Shown here piece by piece: positions 1 to 6,037 of a stretch of DNA of 16,579 nucleotides (position 1 is the stretch's first letter; each line of letters starts with the position of its first letter). A model generated the notes under the pieces. That model saw only the letters and a list, made by a program, of their open reading frames with translations. It was not told the DNA's origin and did not search any database. Made by a program: the position numbers and the translations under genes. The DNA is from Candidatus Aerophobetes bacterium Ae_b3b (lineage in GTDB: Bacteria; Aerophobota; Aerophobia; Aerophobales; AE-B3A), in assembly GCA_005223085.1 (NCBI GenBank), contig NJBP01000047.1, forward strand, positions 1 through 16,579. Direction: 5' to 3'.

Positions 1-382
1 CTTGGGAGAATCTGCGCAGAGTCTCGGCCACAACTGCATTAAAAGCGGCTGTTTTCTGATTTGTAGAAAAAGCAGTATTGACGTCATCTCCCAGAGCATG
101 GAGGGTAGTTAATACCACGGCACCCCGTTTTTCTAGTTGGCTACGAACTTCATCCTCCATTATCCAGCCTTCTTGGTGGAACGCCTGGGAGATCGTTACT
201 ACCACAATTTTACTATTCATATCTTGGAAGGCATCCAGTACTTTACCAGCAGTTCCTCCATGAGTTGAAGCAACAACTATCTGATCAATATTCAACTCCT
301 TAGCCCTCCGGTAAGCAATGTTTATAGTCTGTTCAGTATTCTTAGGCCCTGGCTCCTCAAAGTAGTGAATTTCCTGTTTCAT
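1..382 (-). CDS. Pyruvate kinase alpha/beta (C-terminal) domain protein, stand-alone, partial
   Basis: The coding strand reads leftwards and runs off the window edge, so only the first 127 codons are seen. It starts at an ATG (380-382) with AGGAG (391-395) eight bases upstream. The protein opens MKQEIHYFEEPGPKNTEQ and continues with a Thr-His-Gly-Gly-Thr-Ala-Gly-Lys stretch at about residues 40-50, resembling the pyruvate kinase C-terminal domain, where that segment lies in the allosteric effector-binding fold. No catalytic kinase barrel precedes it, so this is the free-standing form found in many bacteria and archaea, whose function is not established. It diverges from the IclR-family gene and shares a 413-bp control region with it, so it may belong to the same regulon. 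The family call is from residue patterns only; the 3' end is outside the window. Confidence 0.72.
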   Translation of the reverse strand, partial: MKQEIHYFEEPGPKNTEQTINIAYRRAKELNIDQIVVASTHGGTAGKVLDAFQDMNSKIVVVTISQAFHQEGWIMEDEVRSQLEKRGAVVLTTLHALGDDVNTAFSTNQKTAAFNAVVAETLRRFSQ

Positions 383-420
383 CAGAAAAACTCCTTTTTT
401 TATGAATTCTTAGCAGTTGC

Positions 421-448
421 ACTATAACGTCGATTTTTATGTTGTCAA
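421..448 (-). promoter_or_regulatory. Sigma-70-type promoter for the leftward gene
   Basis: On the minus strand there is a perfect -35 TTGACA (443-448) and a -10 TATAGT (421-426, 5 of 6 to consensus) separated by 16 bp. It lies about 40 bp upstream of the leftward ATG at 382, a normal distance for its promoter. Confidence 0.6.
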
Positions 449-459
449 ATGAAATCGAC
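429..459. promoter_or_regulatory. Inverted repeat across the leftward promoter (candidate operator)
   Basis: GTCGATTT (429-436) and AAATCGAC (452-459) form a perfect 8-bp inverted repeat with a 15-bp spacer. A second, nested pair GTTGTC (441-446) and GACAAC (457-462) overlaps it. The repeat lies across the spacer and flanks the -35 box of the leftward promoter, so a bound repressor would block RNA polymerase. The divergently encoded IclR-family protein is the obvious candidate binder, by inference only. Confidence 0.45.
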
Positions 460-555
460 AACGGAGTATCTCTGGTTTAACACTCAACTGTCTTTCGACC
501 AACCTCAACCACGGCGGAGTCCGTGTCAAATCATTTAGTGGAGACCTCTGGGTAT

Positions 556-585
556 GTTATAATATAAATGACAGAATATTATAAC
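556..585. promoter_or_regulatory. Perfect 10-bp inverted repeat in the divergent intergenic region
   Basis: GTTATAATAT (556-565) and ATATTATAAC (576-585) are exact reverse complements with a 10-bp spacer, so the half-site centres are 20 bp apart (two helical turns). It sits midway between the two divergent genes. Each arm contains a TATAAT-like hexamer, but no good -35 box is at the right distance on either strand. A dimeric or tetrameric regulator site is the most natural reading. AT-rich composition raises the chance of coincidence. Confidence 0.45.
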
Positions 586-723
586 CCCGGCAATATTCAG
601 ATCTTTGCACTAACACCTCTCATTTGATAAAATGACTTTGGGGTGAGATAAGGCCAGAGCTCTCTTTTATATGATTCAACAGGTACCCTTTCGGTTAGAT
701 TTTAGATGACTTAACGCGGTCAC

Positions 724-752
724 TTGACAAAAACATAAAGATATAGTATAAT
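724..752 (+). promoter_or_regulatory. Consensus sigma-70 promoter of the IclR-family gene
   Basis: The sequence has a perfect -35 TTGACA (724-729), a 17-bp spacer and a perfect -10 TATAAT (747-752). The -10 ends 43 bp before the ATG at 796, leaving a short leader of about 35 nt. It is the best promoter in the window, which implies that the regulator-lyase operon is controlled mainly by repression. Confidence 0.8.
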
Positions 753-795
753 GAATATGGAACTCAGTTTCTGATAGTGAAACAAATGATTGTAA

Positions 796-1560
796 ATGGC
801 TAAAATAGTAGAAAGAATATTTGATATTATCGAGGCATTGGCTGATGAGAAGGAGATATCTCTGACGGAATTAGCCAAGAAATTATATCTACCTAAGGGG
901 ACTACCTGTCGACTCCTTATGAGTCTCAAAACAAGGGGTTACGTTGACCAAAATCCAATTACTAGGAGATATAGGTTGGGAGTCAGGATAGTGAGTGTTG
1001 GTCGTAAGGTGCTGGGCAATGTAGACCTGAGAATTGAGTCAAGAGTAGTTTTAGAGAATTTACTGAGAGAGACTAAAGAAAGTATTCATCTGGCTATCTT
1101 GCAGAGTGGAGAGGTTGTTTTTGTCGATAGTCTTCCCAGTCTTCATTCCTTGCGAGTCCATAAGCTCCCCGGAGAGAGAGGTCCCGTCCACTGTACGGCG
1201 GTAGGCAAAGTTTTGTTAGCCTATGCTGTCCTCCCAAAGGTAAACGAAATCATAAAACAGAAAGGATTACCACAATTAACCCCTAACACTATAACTTCCG
1301 CTTCAGATTTGAAGAAACGCTTGGACAGGGTCAGAAGACAAGGGTTTGCTATAGACGATGAGGAAAGCAACGAGGGGTGTAGATGTATAGCAGCTCCCAT
1401 TCGGGACCATACAGATAGAGTAATTGCAGCCCTTAGCATTACGGGGCCTTCAACTCGCATTACTCCGGAGCGATTTAATCAACTTGCTGACCTTGTAAAA
1501 CGCGCCGCTGACAAAATTTCAGCCCGTTTAGGCTTTAGTCCCCAAATAACATCTAAATAA
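796..1560 (+). CDS. IclR-family transcriptional regulator
   Basis: A 254-residue protein, the normal length for IclR regulators. Residues 1-60 form the winged helix-turn-helix, with the recognition region around 22-43 (LTELAKKLYLPKGTT). From about residue 75 there is the IclR effector-binding domain, including HCTAVGK (132-138) and GCRCIAAP (194-201), both typical of the family. IclR proteins bind small carboxylates or sugar-acid intermediates (KdgR binds 2-keto-3-deoxygluconate) and usually repress nearby catabolic genes. The ATG at 796 lacks a strong Shine-Dalgarno site; an upstream ATG at 786 is out of frame. The next gene begins 21 nt after its stop, so the two are almost certainly co-transcribed. 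The likely role is local control of the lyase, the divergent gene and perhaps the importer; the effector is unknown. Confidence 0.92.
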   Translation: MAKIVERIFDIIEALADEKEISLTELAKKLYLPKGTTCRLLMSLKTRGYVDQNPITRRYRLGVRIVSVGRKVLGNVDLRIESRVVLENLLRETKESIHLAILQSGEVVFVDSLPSLHSLRVHKLPGERGPVHCTAVGKVLLAYAVLPKVNEIIKQKGLPQLTPNTITSASDLKKRLDRVRRQGFAIDDEESNEGCRCIAAPIRDHTDRVIAALSITGPSTRITPERFNQLADLVKRAADKISARLGFSPQITSK

Positions 1561-1581
1561 ACTATGGGAAAGGAGAAAAGA

Positions 1582-2487
1582 ATGGCAAAGGAACTAAAAG
1601 GCTTGATGCCCCCCATGATTACGGTGTTCAAGGAAGGCGAGGCTTTCGATGAGGAAAGGACAAGAAGGCACGTTGAGTTTTTAATTAAGAATGGGGTACA
1701 GGGTCTAATCCCTTGCGGGAGTACGGGAGAGTTTGCTGCCATGACCATGGATGAAAGAAAAAAGGTAGCAGAGGTAGTAGTCGATGAAGTAAACGGAAGA
1801 ATCCCCGTATATATAGGCACCGGTCATTACAGTACAAAAATAGCTATTGACCTCAGTAAACACGCCGAAAAAATAGAGGCTGACGGAGTGATGGTAATAG
1901 CACCCTACTACCTAATACCTACAGAGCGAGAGATCTGCGAGCATTACAGAAGCATTGCTAAGAGTATAAGCATACCGCTCATGATTTATAACAATGTGTG
2001 GTTTGCGGGTGTCGAACTCTCGGTCAAAACTATTGCCAAGCTATCCAAGGAGGGAATAGTTTCCAGTGTAAAGTTGGCCCATGGAGACCCTTCAAGAGTA
2101 CATGACTTAAAATATTACTGCGGCAACGACTTAGTAGTATTTTATGGACATGATGTTTGTGCACTCGAGGGACTGGCTGCAAAAGCAGATGGATGGATCG
2201 CAGGAATTGGGAATCTCATCCCTGAACACTGCAGAAAACTTTGTGATTTACTCTTGGTAGATAAAGACTTGGACAAGGCCAATGACCATTGGTTGACCAT
2301 GCTTCCTCTCTTGCACATGTGCGTGAATAAGAAAAATGGAGAACGACCTGACTGGCTCCAGATCATCAAAAAGGGCCTGGAAATGAGGGGACAGCCCGTC
2401 GGTGAGGGGAAAAGGCCCATTTTGCCAATAACAAAAGAGGATGAGAGGAAATTGAGAGCAGAACTTACCAAGATGGGGTTGATCTAG
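1582..2487 (+). CDS. Dihydrodipicolinate synthase/N-acetylneuraminate lyase family aldolase
   Basis: A 301-residue class I aldolase of the DapA/NanA/KDG-aldolase superfamily, which forms a Schiff base with a 2-keto acid. GSTGE lies at residues 46-50, the conserved Tyr at 136 (in IYNN) and the Schiff-base Lys at 164 (in SVKLA), matching Tyr133 and Lys161 of E. coli DapA. The segment after the tyrosine reads YNNVWFAG rather than YNVPxRTG, so the arginine (Arg138 in DapA) that binds aspartate semialdehyde is missing. True lysine biosynthesis is therefore unlikely; cleavage or dehydration of a 2-keto-3-deoxy sugar acid is more plausible. The start is ATG 1582, with AAGGAG at 1570-1575 six bases upstream, rather than the in-frame ATG at 1564, which has no ribosome site. 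It follows the IclR-family gene closely and is probably regulated by it. Confidence 0.88.
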   Translation: MAKELKGLMPPMITVFKEGEAFDEERTRRHVEFLIKNGVQGLIPCGSTGEFAAMTMDERKKVAEVVVDEVNGRIPVYIGTGHYSTKIAIDLSKHAEKIEADGVMVIAPYYLIPTEREICEHYRSIAKSISIPLMIYNNVWFAGVELSVKTIAKLSKEGIVSSVKLAHGDPSRVHDLKYYCGNDLVVFYGHDVCALEGLAAKADGWIAGIGNLIPEHCRKLCDLLLVDKDLDKANDHWLTMLPLLHMCVNKKNGERPDWLQIIKKGLEMRGQPVGEGKRPILPITKEDERKLRAELTKMGLI

Positions 2488-2768
2488 AGTTTCCGGTGAT
2501 TGATCACGGTATTCGGGACTGCCCACGTCAGAATACGATTAGGTGAGTTAGTTCTTTGACAGTGTGGGGAAGATTACGGAGGACGTCGGTATTTAGTGAG
2601 CATTGAACCTAAAAATGTTCACCAGAGGTAGACCGGCCCATTTCCTCGGAATGACCAGTACAGACTGCAAAAACCAGGGAAAGGAGGTGATGATAGCTAT
2701 TTCTACAGCCAAGCGCGAATCCGGGGGAAGTTAAGCAGCGGTAAGTCGGCCGGTGTGGTTTTAAGAGA

Positions 2769-2817
2769 ACGTTTCTCCGGGGAAGACAGGAAGGTGATTA
2801 TTTCCTTTGAGAAACGT
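2769..2817. promoter_or_regulatory. Perfect 9-bp inverted repeat upstream of the sugar importer
   Basis: ACGTTTCTC (2769-2777) and GAGAAACGT (2809-2817) are exact reverse complements with centres 40 bp apart. The left arm is itself the end of a near-palindrome, GAGAACGTTTCTC (2765-2777). The inner AGGAA/TTCCT pair would extend an RNA hairpin. It may be a double operator for looping or an mRNA structure; the sequence does not decide which. Confidence 0.4.
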
Positions 2818-2837
2818 GCACAGGAATCTGAACTATG

Positions 2838-2853
2838 CCCGTTAAGTAACGGG
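2838..2853. promoter_or_regulatory. Palindrome CCCGTTAAGTAACGGG just before the importer genes
   Basis: Arms CCCGTTA (2838-2844) and TAACGGG (2847-2853) are exact reverse complements around a 2-bp centre. It ends 10 bp before the Shine-Dalgarno AAGGAG (2864-2869) of the binding-protein gene. Its size and symmetry match a dimeric repressor operator. As RNA it could fold as CCCGT/ACGGG with a 6-nt loop, close to the ribosome site. Confidence 0.45.
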
Positions 2854-2878
2854 GACTATGGTTAAGGAGCGAAAAGTT

Positions 2879-4177
2879 ATGAAAATAAGAAAGAGAGATA
2901 AAGGGTCTAAAGTTGTGCTGGGGATTACGTTGATTTTTTTGTCAGTCCTCATTGCCGTGCCGGCGATGGGGGGTCCTGCCAAAGAGCTCTCGCTTCTGAT
3001 TGTCTCTCACTTTGTTCCCCCATTTGAAACCGAGGTAGAAGCACAAGCTCAACAGTGGATGAAGGAAAGACCCGACGTAAAGGTAACTATAGATTGGGTC
3101 GGGACCGAGGAACAAGCTGCCACTTTACTGGCAGAGGCGGAAAGCGGATCGGGGCACGATATAGTCAACCTAGAGAGCTTCGATTCTGCGCTGTTCAGAC
3201 GGAGTCTCTTACCGTTGGATGATGTTGCAGAGGAATTAGCAGCTGAGAACGGAGGATGGACCCAGGCGAAAAGGGAAATCGGCTATGTTGATGGACGCTG
3301 GGTGGCCGTCCCCTGGTTTATACACACTTTCGTAGCCGTCTATCGAACCGACTATTTTCAGCAAATAGGAGTAGACCGGGAAATGGGGAGTAGGGCCACT
3401 TGGGATGATATGCTAGTTTGGGCGGAGAAACTCGCCGCGATCGATCATCCCATCGGGATACCGGTTGGGAGCAATAACGACTCAGATTGCTCTGTGGGTC
3501 CGCTACTCTGGTCATTTGGAGGCGCCACGGTCAACAGGGAAGGAGAGGTCACGATTGACTCACCCGAAACCGTAGCCGCCCTCGAGTACTCGAAAAAACT
3601 ATTTCAATACATGCCCAAGGCAGTATTTGGGTGGACTGCTGGAGGAGATAATAACGTGTTCATGCTTTCAGGATACGGATCTTGGACGATGAATCCTCCT
3701 AGTATTTATGCGAGCGCTCTAAAGAGCGTGCCGGACGTCGCAAAATACCTTGACCACGTCAGAACCCCTGCCGGACCCGATGGAAGATTCAGAAGTGGTT
3801 CAGTCTGGAGCCTGGGAGTCTGGAACTATAGTCCTAATCCGGAATTGGCACGCGAGTTCATTAAATTCTTGATGAGAAAGGACAACTGGTATGCGCAGCT
3901 GGTGGCTTCCGCAGGATACAATCAGCCTGTACTGAAAGATTATCAGGCTCACCCGATTTGGCGCGACCGGAAATCCCTCAATCAATATGAGCCAATGCAA
4001 GAGACACTTCACATGATGGGCTGGAAATACGGTCCCTCAGCGGCAGGGAAGAAGACTTTCAATCTTCATATCGTACCGATAATGTTTGCCAAAGCCACCA
4101 CCGACGGGGTCCAGGCAGCTATCGAGTGGGCTGAGACTGAACTGAAAACTCTTTGGAAAGAAGAGTTAAGGAAATAG
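2879..4177 (+). CDS. ABC sugar transporter, extracellular solute-binding protein (family 1)
   Basis: A 432-residue periplasmic binding protein of the CUT1 carbohydrate-importer class. The N-terminus has a basic stretch (MKIRKRDKGSK) and a hydrophobic core, with probable signal peptidase cleavage near VPA-MGG (about residues 23-26). There is no lipobox cysteine, so the protein should be soluble in a periplasm. The mature part has the usual family 1 layout (DIVNLESFDSALFRRSLLPL, a tryptophan-rich ligand region, a C-terminal helical tail), and the length is typical. The start chosen is ATG 2879, with AAGGAG nine bases upstream; the in-frame ATG at 2858 has only GGGG next to it and would add seven residues. 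Two permeases follow. The family suggests an oligosaccharide, glycerol-phosphate or sugar-acid ligand; the actual ligand is unknown. Confidence 0.93.
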   Translation: MKIRKRDKGSKVVLGITLIFLSVLIAVPAMGGPAKELSLLIVSHFVPPFETEVEAQAQQWMKERPDVKVTIDWVGTEEQAATLLAEAESGSGHDIVNLESFDSALFRRSLLPLDDVAEELAAENGGWTQAKREIGYVDGRWVAVPWFIHTFVAVYRTDYFQQIGVDREMGSRATWDDMLVWAEKLAAIDHPIGIPVGSNNDSDCSVGPLLWSFGGATVNREGEVTIDSPETVAALEYSKKLFQYMPKAVFGWTAGGDNNVFMLSGYGSWTMNPPSIYASALKSVPDVAKYLDHVRTPAGPDGRFRSGSVWSLGVWNYSPNPELAREFIKFLMRKDNWYAQLVASAGYNQPVLKDYQAHPIWRDRKSLNQYEPMQETLHMMGWKYGPSAAGKKTFNLHIVPIMFAKATTDGVQAAIEWAETELKTLWKEELRK

Positions 4178-4186
4178 GAGAGATCC

Positions 4187-4216
4187 AACAAGGGGGCATA
4201 TCTGTGCCCCCTTGTT
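4187..4216 (+). promoter_or_regulatory. Strong intra-operon hairpin between binding protein and permease
   Basis: AACAAGGGGGCA (4187-4198) and TGCCCCCTTGTT (4205-4216) form a perfect 12-bp stem with a 6-nt loop. No T-run follows, so it is not a classical intrinsic terminator. Its position right after the binding-protein stop, like the structure between malE and malF, suggests 3'-end stabilisation or partial attenuation. Either would leave the binding protein in excess over the membrane subunits. Confidence 0.75.
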
Positions 4217-4236
4217 AGCAACCCTGGAGTCCGAAA

Positions 4237-5106
4237 GTGATCGGAGTACAGCAAAAAAAACTGGCGTATCTTATGGTTGCGCCAGTAGTTATCATACTTT
4301 GCTCTCTTATCGGTTTTCCCTTAGGTTACGCGGTCTTCTTGTCCTTTACCGTTAAGCACATCGGGGTCCCTCCACAGTTCGTAGGAATACAAAACTACGT
4401 GGAGCTAGTTCATAGCTCGATCTTTCGTCTGACCGTCCTCAATACGTTCATATATACCTTCATCAGTGTGCTGGTGAAAGTAATCCTGGGAGTGATTCTA
4501 GCCTTAATTCTCAATCGAATTGGAAGGGGACAGAGAGCGCTGCGGGGTGTTCTTCTTCTTCCCTGGGTAATTCCCACCGCGTTGAGTGCTCTGGTGTGGT
4601 GGTGGATGTATTCTGAGCTATTTGGCATAATCAACTGGACTCTCATGAGAACAGTAGTACCCCAAGGTATTCCCTGGTTAAGCACTCCCTTTTGGGCACG
4701 ATGTGCTCTCATAATAACCAACGTATGGCGAGGGTTACCTTTCTTTGCCATAACATTTCTAGCTGGGATCATAGCGATTCCCGTTGATCTTATGGATGCC
4801 GTGAGCATAGATGGCGCCGGGGCAATAGCGAAAGTACGGTATGTCACTCTGCCACTGTTAGCTCCTCTGTTATCGATTGTGACCTTGTTTTCACTAGTGA
4901 TGACGGCGGGAGATTTTGCTCTGGTGCATATTATAACCCACGGAGGACCGCAGAATACGACCCATCTATTTGCCACCTTGGCGCAACAGATAGGTTTCAA
5001 GGGAGGGAGCCTGGGGAAAGGAGCAGCCATCAGTCTCTTTATTGTGCCGTTTCTCGGCGTTAGTGCCTATCTGATCTTGAAGTTTGTGAGAAAACGAATT
5101 GTCTGA
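4237..5106 (+). CDS. ABC sugar transporter permease (MalF/UgpA type)
   Basis: A 289-residue integral membrane protein of the binding-protein-dependent permease family, with about six transmembrane segments. The first is at roughly residues 8-30 (LAYLMVAPVVIILCSLIGFP). The cytoplasmic EAA loop that docks onto the ATPase is visible as MDAVSIDGAGAIAKVRYVTLP at about residues 186-206, with the invariant glycine. The start codon is GTG at 4237, with GGAG (4226-4229) seven bases upstream; no in-frame ATG precedes the first membrane segment. It should form a heterodimer with the permease encoded 44 bp downstream and receive substrate from the upstream binding protein. Confidence 0.92.
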   Translation: MIGVQQKKLAYLMVAPVVIILCSLIGFPLGYAVFLSFTVKHIGVPPQFVGIQNYVELVHSSIFRLTVLNTFIYTFISVLVKVILGVILALILNRIGRGQRALRGVLLLPWVIPTALSALVWWWMYSELFGIINWTLMRTVVPQGIPWLSTPFWARCALIITNVWRGLPFFAITFLAGIIAIPVDLMDAVSIDGAGAIAKVRYVTLPLLAPLLSIVTLFSLVMTAGDFALVHIITHGGPQNTTHLFATLAQQIGFKGGSLGKGAAISLFIVPFLGVSAYLILKFVRKRIV

Positions 5107-5150
5107 GAAATTAAGCTGGGGTTCGAAAAAAAAATGATGAAGGTGATACT

Positions 5151-6002
5151 GTGACAAAAGGGAGGATCCAGACCTTTCTTAAGAGGAACTGGGCGTACTT
5201 CGCGTTGGTTCCTTTTGTGCTCTTTACTCTTTTTCCTTTTGCTTGGATGGCGATGACATCAATTGAGACCGATGAAGAACTATATGACATGAGCGGCAAT
5301 GCATTTATTCTAGAAAAGGGAGCAACCTCTAGCCACTACCTGTTTCTGTTGACAAAGACTCTCTTTAAAACGTGGTTTGCAAATTCGCTTATAGTCTCAT
5401 CTGTGGTCGTACTTATCACCATTTTGATTAGCATACCCGCGGCATATAGCCTGGCCCGGATAAAGTTCCCCGGAGCAAGCACGATTGGAACCGGTATTTT
5501 TTTAACCTATTTGATTCCTCCCACCTTATTATTTATTCCTCTTTATACTGTGGTTACCTTCCTCCGGACGGCCAATTCTCTTCTTAGTTTGATAGTAACG
5601 TATCCTACCTTTACGATCCCCTTTTCCACGTGGCTTTTAATAGGTTTCTTTAGTAATCTTCCCCGGGAGCTGGAGGAAGCGGCTATGATAGACGGAGCAA
5701 GCTGGCTGCAATCTCTTGTTAAAATAGTCTTACCCTTGTCTATTCCCGGAGTAATTACTTCGGTAATTTTTTGCTTCACCGCCTCGTGGGGACATCTTAT
5801 TTATGCTTTAGCGTTTGTTTCCAGGAGTAGCCAACAAACCCTGCCGGTGGCATTGATATCAAAGTTAATTCGTGGAGACGTATTTTTTTGGGGGGCGCTG
5901 ATGGCCGCAGGCCTTCTCGCCTCCGTCCCCGTGGTGATCATATATGCTTTTCTCTTGGACTACTACGTGGCCGGTTTAACTAAGGGCGCGATGAAATTTT
6001 AA
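5151..6002 (+). CDS. ABC sugar transporter permease (MalG/UgpE type)
   Basis: A 283-residue membrane protein, the second permease of the CUT1 importer. An N-terminal transmembrane helix (about residues 13-33) is followed by a periplasmic stretch and then five more hydrophobic segments. The EAA loop is EAAMIDGASWLQSLVKIVLP at about residues 179-198. The start is GTG 5151, preceded by AAGGTGA; ATG codons at 5134 and 5137 are out of frame. No ATPase gene lies beside it, so energy coupling probably depends on a shared MsmX/UgpC-type ATPase elsewhere. The next gene begins 35 nt downstream, which keeps the LarA-like enzyme in the transport operon. Confidence 0.92.
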   Translation: MTKGRIQTFLKRNWAYFALVPFVLFTLFPFAWMAMTSIETDEELYDMSGNAFILEKGATSSHYLFLLTKTLFKTWFANSLIVSSVVVLITILISIPAAYSLARIKFPGASTIGTGIFLTYLIPPTLLFIPLYTVVTFLRTANSLLSLIVTYPTFTIPFSTWLLIGFFSNLPRELEEAAMIDGASWLQSLVKIVLPLSIPGVITSVIFCFTASWGHLIYALAFVSRSSQQTLPVALISKLIRGDVFFWGALMAAGLLASVPVVIIYAFLLDYYVAGLTKGAMKF

Positions 6003-6037
6003 ATGGTTCCGATCAATGCCAAACAGGATAAGACAAA

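Larger units (their letters stand above)
2488..2857 (+). other. Non-coding leader/control region ahead of the ABC importer
   Basis: No convincing gene lies in this 370-bp stretch. It is more GC-rich than the 383-795 region and carries several inverted repeats. ACGTTTCTC (2769-2777) pairs with GAGAAACGT (2809-2817), with an internal AGGAA (2788-2792) and TTCCT (2802-2806) pair. ACCGGCC (2632-2638) is complementary to GGCCGGT (2748-2754). A perfect AGGAGG (2682-2687) is not followed by a start codon at a usable distance. I could not find a clear promoter: TTGACA at 2556-2561 has no -10 at the right spacing. It could be a structured 5' leader or a cluster of operators. Confidence 0.4.

Noticed and set aside
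2556-2561. TTGACA as a promoter for the importer operon
   Set aside because: No -10-like hexamer occurs at 15-19 bp spacing, so it is not supported as a promoter.
2682-2734. Perfect AGGAGG followed by a short ATG frame (2690-2734)
   Set aside because: The ATG is only two bases from the ribosome site, too close to be used. The longer frame from 2615 has no ribosome site and only 39 codons.
4410-5030. 206-codon open frame on the minus strand
   Set aside because: It is antisense to the first permease, has a composition unlike a real protein (rich in Arg/Pro/Thr), and lacks a ribosome site; a shadow of the permease frame.
5118-5128. GGGTTCGAAAA resembling a tRNA T-loop
   Set aside because: No acceptor, anticodon or D-arm pairs flank it; it lies in the 44-bp gap between two permease genes.
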